64,000 nt of DNA, taken from NCBI GenBank assembly GCA_009829735.1, contig CM020619.1, positions 12,391,777-12,455,776 on the forward strand. Reading direction: 5' to 3'. This DNA comes from Pyropia yezoensis. Lineage: Eukaryota; Rhodophyta; Bangiophyceae; Bangiales; Bangiaceae. Position numbers and translations under genes: made by a program. Numbering within the stretch: position 1 is the first letter of the stretch; each line of letters begins with the position of its first letter. The notes under the pieces were generated by a model that saw nothing but the letters and a program-made list of their open reading frames with translations, did not search any database and was not told the origin of the DNA. This document shows positions 20,823 through 31,900 of this stretch, one piece after another.

Positions 20823-21910
20823 GGCATCGGCGGGGTGGGGTGGCCGCGGCTCCCCCCCCCCCACCCCCCGCCGCCCCGCCCCCCCCCCCCCCCCCCCTCT
20901 GCGCTCACACTCCCCGCGCTGCTCACCCACCTCCGCCTGGGCGCGCTCTCCCACACGGACCTCCTGGCGCTGGCGGCGTCGCCCGCGGCGGCGGCGGTCC
21001 CCCCCTTTTGCCACGCCCTCCTCACCGCCCTCGTGGCGGCCGCGTCGCCGCCCCCCCCCGTGCCGGCGCTGCTGTCGCTGCACGCGCACCTCAAGCCCCA
21101 CCCCCGGGGGGCGGCCGTCTACTCGTTCTCCTACGTCCTCCGGGGGGCGTCGGGGGCGGCGCTGGCCGCCGCCGCAGACGATGAGGAGGTGGTGCGGAGT
21201 CCGTGGGCGGCCGACCCGACGCCGGGGGGGAACCGCCTGTGGCGGCTCAAGGCCTACCCGAATGGGTATGGCAAGGCCCGGGACGCCTACTTCAGCATTT
21301 ACCTGCAGGCGCGCGCCGCCGAGGCGGGCGTGGGGGGGCACGCCGCCGCTGCCGCGGCGGCGGCTGCCGCGGCGGCCGCTGCGGCGGGGGGGGGGGGGGC
21401 AGGCGCGCCGGCGGCGGCGGCTGCAGCGCCTGCCGCCGTGGCGGCGGCGGGCGCGCCTGCGGCGGCGGCGGCAGCGGCGGCGGCGGCGGCGGCGGCGGCG
21501 GGGGGGGGGGGTGCCCCCGCAGCGGGCGGCGGTGGTGGTGGTGGTGGGGGGGGTGGGGTGGCAGCGGCGGCTGCCGGCGGTGGCGGCGGCGGCGGCGGTG
21601 GGGGCGGCGGCGGCGGCGGCGCGGCGGCGGGGGCGGGTGGTGCGGCGGCCCCCCCCCCCCCCCACCCCCCCCCGCGGTGGCGTCCCCCCCCTCGCTGTCG
21701 CTGGACGCGTCGTTTGACATTTGGGTGCTCAACCGGCGGGACGTGGCGGCGTCGGTGGTCTACTCGTCCCGCCACACCTTCACCCCCGCGTCAGACCACT
21801 GGGGCTTCCACCGGGCGCTCGCGCTGGGGCGGCTGCGGTCGGCGGCGGAGGGGTTTTGGGATGAGGCGACGGACAGCGTGGTGGTGGGGGCCAACGTGTA
21901 CTTTGGGTGA
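19127..21910 (+). CDS. BTB/POZ-BACK-MATH domain protein (frame changes at a poly-G and a poly-C tract)
   Basis: BTB proteins of this type usually serve as substrate adaptors for cullin-3 ubiquitin ligases; MATH domains bind the substrate. The start ATG is at 19127, followed by a Pro/Gly/Asp-rich region to residue about 90. The BTB domain (about 108-210) shows LCDLTLHVGARSFAVHRAVLAAASPVFRAMF. The BACK domain (about 215-310) shows A.R.W...E.YSL..LRDAAEAYM.SHF and ADDLVVCSEVDVFDAIVRWV. The frame then shifts in the G run near 20041-20058 to an acidic/Gly/Ala-rich stretch with another BACK-like helical segment (ALTLPALLTHLRLGALSHTD). MATH-like strands follow: YSFSYVLRG, NRLWRLKAYPNGYGKARDAY (about 21229-21288), then, after a second shift near 21650-21662, FDIWVLNRRD, HTFTPASDHWGFHRAL and GFWDEATDSVVVGANVY to the stop. 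The two shifts cancel, so start and stop are in the same frame. Domain identity is strong; the exact middle sequence is not. Confidence 0.82.
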
Positions 21911-22920
21911 AGACGGGCACGGGCAGCGGAGGGGTGGGGGGGGGGGGGGTGGGGGGGGGGGATGGGGCGCCTGTGTGGGGTGGCGCGCGCTGTTTTTTTT
22001 TGGGCGGGGGGGGGGAAGAGGGTCGTCGTGTGGCCTCTTGATTTGGGAGGCGTGAGGGGCGTGACGGGCGCGGCCGCCGCCACGGGGTGGGCGTCGCACG
22101 CGTCTCAAACTCTTTTGGCCTCCCCCGCCGCCGCCGCCACCGGCGGCCCGCCGCGGGGGTGGGGGGAGAGAGGGGTTGGGGCGGCGCCGGCGCCGGCCGC
22201 CGAGGCGGCCGGCCACGCCGCGCCGCGGCGGGCCCCGCGCCCCCCCCTCCCCTCCCCCTCCCGTGGGGTGGGCGGCGCTGACAATGACAGAAAGAACAAA
22301 AAAAAAAGGTAAAAAAAGAAGAGAATAAAAACGTACCCGCTGCCACTGACACTTGACCTTGACTTGCACACAAGACGCCCCCCCTTGCCTTGACTTCTTC
22401 CGGCAATCTTGGAATCCCCACCTTCTCGTAGCCTTGCACGCCCTGTGTGGCGAAAGCACCCTTGGTTGACACCCCACAGCGAGTCGCGCCAGCGCAGGTG
22501 CTCACAGGCAGGTAGAGCAATTTTTGGGGGTTCTCCCATGCAGTTGAGTGCGCTCCCCCCGAAGGTGCTCCCGAGGGCCGTAGTGCAGAGGGTCAGCGGG
22601 GAGGGGAAGAGGGAGACATGAACCGACAAGGTTAGTTTTTCAGTTTTATAGTCATCGCGACCGCTCGCCTTTGTGTTTCGAAGGCTCGGGCGTTGACCGT
22701 GCCAGGGATGGGGGCGCGTGTAGGCGGTACGGGCATCGTCCCTGCGCGTCGTTTGCTCTTTGTTGTCAGCAAAGCTCGCGCTGTCTGGGTACGAACAGAT
22801 TTGCGCGCGTGGGGGCCGCGACACGCCTCGCGCTCGTGCCAGGGCGAGTACCGGCAGGGATAGAGAGGGGGGAGAGCGCAGCGGGGCCGCTACCCCCTCC
22901 ACCCCCCCCCGCCAGACGTT
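21911..22920. other. Convergent intergenic region between the BTB-BACK-MATH gene and COG4
   Basis: The left half is G/C-rich. From about 22285 to 22330 there is an A-rich patch on the plus strand (AACAAAAAAAAAAGG, AAAAAAAGAAGAG, ATAAAAACG), which could lie in the BTB gene 3' UTR. 22330-22900 has balanced base composition but no supported frame. Both flanking genes end here. Confidence 0.45.
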
Positions 22921-25900
22921 TTACAGCTCCAGCCCGCGCACCTCACTCACCTCGGCGGCGCTAAACTCGACGCGCCCCGCCAGCACACGCCGCACCTCGG
23001 CCGGAGAGAGGCGCCAAAGCCCCCCCCCACCGCCCCCCCCCCCGCCCGCCCCCCCCGCCCCGTCGCCGCCGCCGCTGCCGCCGCCCGCCTCGGCGACGGC
23101 GGCAGCCGCCTCGGCCAGCGTCTCGGCGTTGGCCACCCCCGCTGCCTGGCCTAGCCTCGCAAAGACGTCGCGCACGCCTCCACGGCGGGCGCGGGCGCCA
23201 AAGAGCGCCGCCACCTTGCGTACGTCCCGCTCCAGCACCACCGCGCCAACGGCGTTGAGCCAGCCGCCGCCGCTACCGCCGCCGCCGCCACTGCCACTGC
23301 CACCGCCACCAGCGCCGCGGGAGGCACCGCCGCGGCCGCCAAAGACCAGCGCCTCGAGGCGGGCGGCGGTCCACTCGGCTACCCCCCGCACCAGCGCATC
23401 CCAGTTGTCATCCACGAGGCCCGCCTCGAGGGTGGGCCCCAGCACCCGGCCCAACACCGCCGACAGCGGCGCGGCCACCCCCGCCGTGTCCCCATCGTCA
23501 TCGAGCGCCGCGTCAGGGAGGACGTACACCGCCGCGCCGAGCAGGTCGTCGATTCCCCGCGTGACGGGCGCGACGAGCGCCGACACCAGCGCCGCCACCC
23601 CGGCGTCCGCGTCGTCGGCCAGGCAACGGGCCGCGTCGCCGAGGCCGCCCCCCGCCGACAGCGCGCGGTCCCCCGACGTGCCCTGCGCGGCCGCCGTCGC
23701 GGCGGCGGCAGCCTCGGCGTCGGCGCGGAGGCGGTGGGTGTAGGCCGCCGCGACGCGCAAATTGTTGAGTGCCGTCAGCAGGTCATAGGGCGGGCCCGTC
23801 GGGGCAGACGCGTTGCCGCCCGCGGCGGAACCGCCGCCACCCCCACCACCGCCGCCGCCGCCGCCGCCACCGCCACCGCCGCTGCCGCCGCCCCCACCGA
23901 CGCCCGCGCCTGTGGCCGACGCGGACGTAAACAGGCTGCCGCTAACGTCGTCACCAATGCGGGCAAGCTCCCCCAGGTAAGACAGCGGGATGGACGACGC
24001 AGAGGAGGACATGGCGGGTGCGGGCGCCGGTGACGCCGGCGGCGTCGGCGCCACCCCCCGCGGCAGCGGCGCAGACGCCGCGCGGGAGGCAAGGAAGGGT
24101 GCCACGTCTGCGGCCAGGATCAGGTGCGCGTGCGTCATAATGGCTGACAGGGCGTCGGTAGTGTCGCCATAGGTGGCCGCCCGGCGGACGCACTTTTGGA
24201 GGACGAAAAACACATCGTCGACGGCGGTGGACACTTGCGCGGCGCCCACCCCCGCGTCAGCTGGCAGTGGGTCGGCGCTGTCCATCCGCAGCGCCACCGC
24301 CGCGTTGGCCCGCATGCAGTACGCCTCAATGGTGATGTACTTGCTGGTGAGGTCAGCGGACCAGCGGGAGAGCGCCGACGCCGCGAGGACGGCGGGGAAA
24401 GCCCCACCGGCGGGAGGGGTGACCGCCCGCAGCCGTCCGTCAGCGTCCACCACGCACCCATCCTTGTCGGGGGTGGTGGCCGACGCGGGTGGTGGCGGTG
24501 CCGCAACGACCGCGCCGGCGGCCGCCGCGGCCGACCCGGACTTTTTTGTCACGTAGGATGGCGTGCCACCGCCACCGCCACCACCCCCGCCGCCGCCACT
24601 GCTAGCGGTGGCGGCAGCATCCTTCCCCCCCCCCTCCCGTGGCGAGCCGCCGTCGTCCCCCCCCCCTGCCGCCTCGGCCGCGTGCGCGTCGGCTGCCTCG
24701 ACGCAGCGCGCCACCAAAAACGCGCTATACGCGGCGGCCCGGCCGGCGAGGACGCCCAGCTCGTCGAGCAGCCCGTCCAGGTCGCGCGCATCGGCCGACT
24801 CGGCCGCCACCGCCCGCTCCACGTCGGGGAGGCGGCGGGCCTCGGCCCAGCGGGAGAGGATCGCCTCGACGCCCGCGTCGGCAGAGCCCTGCAGGCGGGT
24901 GGCCAGGCCGACCATGCCCCCCCCGCCGAGGGCGGCGGTCAGCCCCGCGCCCGCCGCCTCGTGCGCCACCCCCGCAACTGCTTCGTACAGGCGGGTGAGG
25001 GCGACAATGTGGACCTCCTCCTCGGGGGGGGCCCCCACTGGGGCAGCCGCCGCCGCCGCAAGCAGCCCCCGCACGTCGGCGGCAACGCCCGCATCCACCC
25101 CCGCAACCGCATAGGCCGACAGGATGGCCACCGCCTCCCGCACCCGGCCGAGGGGCACCAGCAGGGCGGCGGCGGCGAGCACCTCGGCCAGCCGCTCCCC
25201 GCCCGTGTCCACCCCGCTGGCACCCGTGCGGCGCACCACCGACGTCGCCGCCACGGCCGCGTCATCAACGCCCGCCACGTACTCGGCGTCCTCGAGGCGG
25301 GCGTCGTCGGGCTCGGCATCGGCCGCCGTCGCCGCAGCCGTCGAGGCACCCCCGTCGGCGGCGAGGAGGCCCGCCAGCTTCCGCCGCACCGCCACGACCA
25401 TCTGGCGGCTGGCACTCGACAGGCCCCCCACGGCCGCCGCGGAGCTGGCATCCCCCCGCACCCCCCCGCCCAGCCGCCGGTAGGACGCAACGTAGCCGCC
25501 GACTGCCGCCCAGTCGGCGCGCGCACACGCGGCACGGGCGCCCTCGGCACATGCACGAAGGGCGAGTACATCCTCCACCCGCGCCAGCGCCGCGGTCGCC
25601 CGCGCGGAGCGGGCGTGGAGCGCCCGCACGCGCTCCGCCACGGGCGCAACTGGCCGGTGCGCGTCTGCGAGGGTGGCCCCAATAGTCGCCGCCGACCGTG
25701 CGGCGGTGGCCGCCAGCGCCGCCGCAGACCTGAGGGCGTCCGCGTGGCCGGGGCGGGATATCGAAATGCGGTCGAGGAGGGAGGCGGTGGACGCCGCGGC
25801 GGCTGCCGATGAGGACCGCGTCGCGGCGAGCGCCGACGCGACCGCCGCGTCCGTGTCGAGGTCCTCAATGGCCACGTCGTCCCAGGTGGAGGAGGTCTGC

Positions 25901-25944
25901 GTAGGAGCCGTCGGTGTGGGTGGTTGGGCCATAGTGGCGCTCAT
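22921..25944 (-). CDS. COG4: Conserved oligomeric Golgi complex subunit 4
   Basis: COG4 belongs to lobe A of the COG tethering complex, which captures vesicles recycling Golgi enzymes within the Golgi. The frame gives 1,007 residues from ATG at 25942-25944 (MSATMAQPP); an upstream in-frame extension to 26007 exists but looks like leader sequence. The N-terminal part has a heptad-like Ala/Leu/Arg helical region (HARSARATAALARVEDVLALR) as in COG4 coiled-coil regions. The C-terminus is diagnostic: LWRLSPAEVRRVLAGRVEF followed by a short tail, matching the conserved end of COG4. Poly-Gly and Ser/Gly inserts at several places explain the extra length relative to the roughly 750-800 residues usual elsewhere. 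No intron was needed. It sits upstream of nothing functionally related; the next gene on the same strand starts about 1.8 kb away. Confidence 0.88.
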   Translation of the reverse strand: MSATMAQPPTPTAPTQTSSTWDDVAIEDLDTDAAVASALAATRSSSAAAAASTASLLDRISISRPGHADALRSAAALAATAARSAATIGATLADAHRPVAPVAERVRALHARSARATAALARVEDVLALRACAEGARAACARADWAAVGGYVASYRRLGGGVRGDASSAAAVGGLSSASRQMVVAVRRKLAGLLAADGGASTAAATAADAEPDDARLEDAEYVAGVDDAAVAATSVVRRTGASGVDTGGERLAEVLAAAALLVPLGRVREAVAILSAYAVAGVDAGVAADVRGLLAAAAAAPVGAPPEEEVHIVALTRLYEAVAGVAHEAAGAGLTAALGGGGMVGLATRLQGSADAGVEAILSRWAEARRLPDVERAVAAESADARDLDGLLDELGVLAGRAAAYSAFLVARCVEAADAHAAEAAGGGDDGGSPREGGGKDAAATASSGGGGGGGGGGGTPSYVTKKSGSAAAAAGAVVAAPPPPASATTPDKDGCVVDADGRLRAVTPPAGGAFPAVLAASALSRWSADLTSKYITIEAYCMRANAAVALRMDSADPLPADAGVGAAQVSTAVDDVFFVLQKCVRRAATYGDTTDALSAIMTHAHLILAADVAPFLASRAASAPLPRGVAPTPPASPAPAPAMSSSASSIPLSYLGELARIGDDVSGSLFTSASATGAGVGGGGGSGGGGGGGGGGGGGGGGGSAAGGNASAPTGPPYDLLTALNNLRVAAAYTHRLRADAEAAAAATAAAQGTSGDRALSAGGGLGDAARCLADDADAGVAALVSALVAPVTRGIDDLLGAAVYVLPDAALDDDGDTAGVAAPLSAVLGRVLGPTLEAGLVDDNWDALVRGVAEWTAARLEALVFGGRGGASRGAGGGGSGSGGGGGSGGGWLNAVGAVVLERDVRKVAALFGARARRGGVRDVFARLGQAAGVANAETLAEAAAAVAEAGGGSGGGDGAGGAGGGGGGGGGLWRLSPAEVRRVLAGRVEFSAAEVSEVRGLEL

Positions 25945-26299
25945 GGTGGGAGCGCGGATGGGTAGGAGAGTCGTGTCCAGACAATGGAACCGTGTGCTGC
26001 CGGGCAACGGCAGGAAGCAGACCCGTCCACGACAAAGGCCAAGGTGCGGATTCCCGACTGGAGTGAGACCTCATCGCAATGCTTGTGTCAGCGGATGATA
26101 CCCAGTGAACAAGTCAGATTTCGCTGCTCAGGTTGGGGAGGGAACATTTGGCTTGAACATACTTTCGCACGGGTGTATTTGCGTACTTATCAATGTGCAA
26201 AAGCTTTACGCACCGTTCGATGTGCCCGTTTCTCACCAGTACCCTTGCCCTTCACTTCGCTCGTCTCACCGTCTCCGAGCGCAGGCCACCCTCCCCGCC
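25945..26299 (-). promoter_or_regulatory. Probable COG4 upstream region
   Basis: 355 bp between the COG4 start and the stop of the upstream gene on the same strand. Its base composition is balanced, unlike the coding DNA. No TATA box or known element could be assigned. Confidence 0.35.
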
Positions 26300-26476
26300 T
26301 TAGTCCTCGTTGCTCAGCTTGGAGTCCCATGTGGGCCACAGGTCGTCGACCATTACGGGAGACGTCGCCGGCGCCGCTGTAACCGAGCTCACCTCGTCCC
26401 TCCGCGTCCGCCCGCTGCTCACGTCGCTGTAGACTGGGCTGAAGGGCACCCTCCCAAAGCCGCCACCGCCGCCGCC

Positions 26477-26571
<95 letters not shown>

Positions 26572-27703
26572 CGCTGCCGCACGAGCCGCTCCCCCGCGAC
26601 GATGGCGGCGCGCCACTCCCCGTCGATCCGTCGCGCGGCGAGGCCGTCGACGACGATGGCCGGCTGCCGGCGGCGCCAGACGTCGGCACCGACGACGACC
26701 GCCGGGTGTCATCGTCCCAGCTAGACGGGCAGGGGTACGCCACCGGTGGCGGGGGGGGCGACGGGAACAGCTCTGGCCGGCCGTCGCTAAGGGGGGAGGG
26801 CGGCGGCGGGGGGGAGCCCGCCCACGCGCCCCCCGCGGGGGGGTGCACGCCCTTGGCACCCGCCGCACCCCCCTCCCGCCGCAGCCGCCGCCGCCGGTAA
26901 TCCCATACCGCCGCCACCACTGCAAGGGCGGCGGCCGCGACGGCGCCCGCGGCGGCGGCGGCGGCCACCCCCACCGACAGCCCGCGGCCGCCGCCGCCGT
27001 CCCCGCCGCTGCCGCCGCCGCCGGCCACCGGCGCGTCGGCCGACAGCGGGTCGGCAGACAGGACGCACAGCGGCGCCCTTGCGATCATGAACAGGAGGTG
27101 CCGGCGGCCCGCCTGCAAGGGCACCACATCTCCAACGGGCTCGCCCGTCACTGGGTCCCTGACGGTCACGTTAAAGGCGGCGTCCCCCCACAGCGCGAGG
27201 GTGTCTGCCGCCCACGGCGCCGCCGCCCCGCACGCCAGGGTGCCCACGTTGAAGCCCACCACCGACGCCCACTTGACATTCTCCCTGAGGGCTCCCGACG
27301 AGACGAGCCGGCGGGTGCCGTTGGGCAAGCCCAGGTCCGTCATCACGTCCAGCTGGAGCGCCTCCTGGCCGTCGACCGCCACTACCGCCCCGCTGCTGCC
27401 GCACCGCTGGGCGTCGGCGGCGAGGTTGGCGCCCTTAAACAGCAGGGCCACCCGCTCTTCCACCCCGTCGACGACGGGCGTGCCGCCAGAGATGGAAAAG
27501 GAGCGCGGGCAGGGCGCGGCGGCTCTGCTGTTCAACACCCACTGGGAGGTGTACGTGCCGCGGACGGTTGGGGGGGCGAGCGCCCGCGCCGTCGTGGGCA
27601 ACAGCCGGGGCGGGGCGGGGGGGGGGACGGACGCGCGCGCGCCAGCCGCTGCTGCCGCGACCGCCGCGGCCGCCAGCACCGGTAACGCCCGCCGAGGGGC
27701 CAT
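26300..27703 (-). CDS. Predicted type I membrane protein with Ser-Gly6 repeat tail
   Basis: 467 residues from ATG at 27701-27703. Residues 1-24 form a signal peptide (MAPRRALPVL, then an Ala core). Residues about 25-240 are an ectodomain with five or six Cys and possible N-glycosylation sites (NGT, NVT); it begins QWVLNSRAAAPCPRSF and includes VALLFKGANLAADAQRCG. Residues about 242-266 are one transmembrane segment (SVGVAAAAAAGAVAAAAL) followed by a stop-transfer cluster DYRRRRLRR. The cytosolic tail of about 200 residues is Pro/Ser-rich, then carries about five SGGGGGG heptads, and ends with an acidic, hydrophobic-spotted segment (VMVDDLWPTWDSKLSNED). I do not recognise the ectodomain. Topology suggests a surface or endomembrane receptor-like or sorting protein; this is inference. 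The heptads come from a 21-bp repeat at 26460-26570. Confidence 0.65.
26460..26570. repeat. 21-bp minisatellite encoding SGGGGGG heptads
   Basis: Plus-strand GCCGCC...GCT triplets form a 21-bp unit repeated about five times (GCTGCCGCCGCCGCCGCCGCC). It lies in frame in the tail of the membrane protein, so length changes in whole units would be tolerated. Confidence 0.8.
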
Positions 27704-28921
27704 GGCCGCCAGCGACCCGTCAGGCCGGTCGTGGGGAGCCACGGGTGGGGGGAAGGGGTGGGGGAGAGCGTCGACGGGCAAAGAGGTCGCAAGGGGGAGA
27801 GGGAGAGGGGACGGCCCTGTCAGCGCGCGGGCCCTGCCGTGTGCACGGCAGGACCGGGGCACACCAGCGCATAGACCCCTACTGTCGGGGTTCCAGCGGC
27901 ACCGCTGGGCATCAGGCGGGGCGGTGCGCTTTGGGCTGGATGAGAGGTGAGGGGGGGTTTCTCCCGACAACCCATGCCCCCCCCGCCCCCACCCAGGCCT
28001 CTGCCACGCAGGGGGTGTCGCACGCGGCGACCTCACCGGGCAGCACGATTTCCACAGCCCATCCGTAACGGGGCCCACAGCTGCGGCCCGTCCACCGGTG
28101 CGGCAGGTCAAGCATCACTGGGCCGCCGCCGCGACGCGCCAAGCGCTGCGGTGCGATCTGGGCGGGGCCCGACCGGGGCCACCTGGCGTGCGCGGGGCTG
28201 TGCCCGGCATCATGCCTATGATAGGGTGGACCACCAGACGAGGTGGCGGCGGTCGGTCCCCCGTTCGTCTGACAGCCCTATGTCCTCCACTACGAATGGT
28301 GGTGCGGTATCTAGGTTCATGTGGCGCTGACCACCAATTGCTTGCAGGCATCGCTGTGAAGATACCATAGGCGCGGGAGGGACGTGCCCGTTGACAGCAC
28401 CGCTCTATCGCAATGTTGACAGTGGACCGCCGCCGCTGTCGCGTTCCCATCCCTGATTGCGGCCCGCCTCGGTCGCCACCGCCGCTGCCGCAGCCGCAGA
28501 GCCACGTCAGGGGAGGGGGGGGAAGGGGGGGAGGAAGGGGTGAGGGAGGGAAGGGCCTATCGCCGCGCGTCCCCGCGGGGATGTACTGTACTACTACCCC
28601 CAAAACGCGCCACCAATACGGACCGCGGCTGCACGTGGTGTGGTGGGGGGAAGCGGCGGCGGTGGGCGGCGGTGCAACCACGTGCCACCGCCTGGGGGGG
28701 GAACGGGGGTGCACAACAAGCCCGCGACACAAAGAGGAGACGAAAAGGAGACCCTGACAGGGAGCGATGGAAACTACCGCTCACGTACGTGAAGAAAAAG
28801 AAAGAACAATCCGGATGGGTCTGCCCCCCAGCGGCACGCGGACGGAGCAAGCGCGCGTAACGCATTCCAACGGGCGCCGCGAGCACCCGCCTCCTCTCCC
28901 TACCTCAACCCATCTCCCCCG
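27704..28921. other. Intergenic region between the membrane-protein gene and ValRS
   Basis: About 1.2 kb lying 5' of the membrane-protein gene and 3' of ValRS, both on the minus strand. It is moderately GC-rich with no supported frame. A G-rich tract lies at 28509-28550 and a GTACTGTACTAC motif at 28583-28594. The membrane-protein promoter should be near 27710-28100, but I see no definable element. Confidence 0.4.
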
Positions 28922-31900
28922 TTATGCGTGGCCACCCATCATGGACCGCATCCGCTCGGCCAGCTGCTCCATCGTCGCCACCTCCTCGTCGTACTTGGCC
29001 AGTCGCTCCGCGTCGGCGGCACGCTGCCGCTCGGGCACCTTGGCCGCGTACGCCGGCGCCGCCACGCGCGCGCGCGTCTTGTCGGCGAGCGCCCGCTTCT
29101 CCGCGGCGGCGGCGGTGAGCTTGGCCACCTCCACCGCAAAGTCCACCAGCCCCGACAGCTGCACGTGCACCGCCAGCGTGTCGCTGACAACCGCCACGGC
29201 GCTGCCCGGCGCAACCGCCGCAGGCGCGTCGTCGGTCGCGACCGTCGCGGAGACGGTGCCGAGGCCGGCCAGGGCGGCCACGTAGTCTGTCTCGACGGTG
29301 GGGGGGGGGGTGCCGCCGTCGCCCCCGCTGGTGACCACCACCACGTCGGGCCGCGCCGATGGGGGGAGGGAGTAGCTGGCCTTCAGCGACCGGCACGCGT
29401 GCACCAGTGTCGTGACCGTGTCCATAGCCGCCTCGGCAGCGGGGGATTGCCAGCCGTCGCGGGAGACGGGGAAGGGCGCCACCATGATGGACGGCACCGA
29501 CCGGGCAGCTGCGCCTGGCAGACGCTGGTACAGCTCCTCTGTCACAAACGGCATCATGGGGTGGAGTAGCCGCAGACCAACGTCCAGGCACTCGTACAAC
29601 ACGTGACGGGTGGCGGCCACGCGCGCCGCGTCGTCGGCGTCCGTGCCCGAGATGACGCGCTTGGCCAACTCCAAGTACACGTCGCACAGGTCGTAGAGCC
29701 AAAAGTTGTACGCCGCGCTCACCGCGTCGGCAAACGCGTACGTGGCAAACGCAGCGTTGACGGCCGCAACCGCAGCGTCCAGGCGTGAGAGAATCCAGGC
29801 GTCGGCAGTGACATTCGCCGCGCGAGCAGCGGCCAGACCGTCAGCCGACGGCACAAAGTCGTCACCCAGCTTGGCAAGCGCAAAGCGGGTTGCGTTCCAC
29901 AGCTTGTTGCAAAAGTTCCGGTAGCCGACAACGCGGCCCACATCCAGGTTGACGTCCCGGGTCTGAACCAGGTAGGCAAGAAGGCCAAAGCGCAACGCGT
30001 CAGCACCGCACTCGGGGATACCCGCGGGGAATTCTGCGCGGGTGGCGTCCGTGGCACGCGCCATCTCAGCGGGCGCCACGTTGCTGCCTGCTACCTTGGC
30101 GAGCATCCCCTCCAGCGTCGACCCCTCAATGACCTGCAAGGGGTCGACAACGTTGCCCAGAGACTTAGACATCTTGCGGCCGTGCTTGTCCCGCACCATC
30201 GGATGGAGGAAGACGGTTGAGAATGGCAGCCGCCCCGTCAGCGTCTGGCCAAACATCACCATCCGAGCCACCCAAAAGAAAATGATGTCGTGGCCCGTCT
30301 CGAGCAGCGTCGTCGGGTAGAAGGCGTCCATCTCCGAGTCGGCCTCCTCATTGGGCCAACCAAAAGATGAAAAGGGGAAGAGGCCAGACGAGAACCACGT
30401 GTCCAGCACGTCCTCGTCTTGCTTGAGCTCTACCGCAGCAAGCGCCTCAGGCGAGAGGCCCCCAGAGGCCACCAGCGCGGCTGCTCCCTCGTTGCCAGCG
30501 GCAGCAGCCTCGGCTAGCTGCTCTGGCAGCGCAGCGCGCGCTTCTGCCTCGTCACGACCGACAACCATGACCTCATCAGTGAGACCAGGTAGGAGCACAT
30601 GGTAGGCCGGGATGCGGTGGCCCCACCACAGCTGACGCGAAATACACCAGGGGTGGATCTCAGTCAGCCAGCTCGTCCATGTGGACCGGAACGACTTGGG
30701 CTGGATGTCCAGCTCCCCAGCGTGCAGGTCGCCCGACACACCCGCCTCACGCGCCGCCTTCACAGCCGCGGCCGCGTCTTCCTCAGAGTCCGTCTTCATC
30801 GCCGCTACCGCCCGCAGGGCCATCCCGCCACAGTTAACGTACCACTGCGGCAGCAGGCGTGGCTCAATGACGTCTCCCGTGCGAGAACAAACGCTGAGAA
30901 CCATCTTGTTGGGCTCCTTACCGCGGAGCAGGCCCTTGGCTTCAAGTGCCTTCTCAACAGCCACGCGCGCCTCATAGCGGCGCATGCCTGCAAATTCGGC
31001 GCCGTGCTCCGCATTGAACCGCCCGTCATCGTCCAACAGCGAAAAGGCAGGCAGTCCGTTGCGCTGGCCGCATTCAAAATCGTTGGCGTCGTGTGCGGGA
31101 GTGATCTTCACCGCGCCCGTCCCGAAGCCCATCTTGACCAAGATACCATCAGCAATGACCGGGATGGTGCGGTCTGCAAAAGGGTGCTGCAGGCGGCGGC
31201 CCACCAGGTGCGCGTATCGGGTGTCATCAGGGTGAACGGCGACGGCCACGTCGGCCAGCATCGTCTCCAGCCGGGTGGTGGCCACGACCAGCTCAGTGAG
31301 CTCGCCTTCAGCCGCCGCCGGGTCAGGCACGAAGCGGTAGGCAAAGTTGGTCAGCACCCCAAACTCGACCGGCTCGTCATGGTCGGGGACTGCTCGGAGG
31401 GTGCGTCCAGGGATCTCGACGCTGTCCACCTCAATACTGGACAGGGCAGTGCGGAGCTTGCAGCACCAGTGGACCAGTCGCTTCTTGCGATACACCAGCC
31501 GCTCCCCAGTCTTGCCGTCACGCATGTTGTACAGCCGGAAAAACGCCTCTGTGACGGCGTGGGACAGCTTGGGGGACAGCGTAAACTGCTCCCGGGACCA
31601 GTCCAGGGACGAGCCAACACGGCGCAGCTGCGAGCAGATCTGCGAGCCGAACTGCTCCTTCCACTTCCACACCTCCTCCACAAAGGCGGTGCGGCCCAGG
31701 TCATGGCGCGTGATCCCCTGCTCCCGCATCAGTTTTTTCTCGACCACCGCCTGCGTCGCGATACCCGCGTGGTCCACCCCCGGCACGTACAGCGCAACAC
31801 GGCCATGCATCCGGTGCCAGCGGGTGAGGGTGTCCTCCACCGCTGCCATGAGAGTGTGCCCCAGATGCAGGGAGCCCGTCACGTTGGGTGGCGGGATGAC

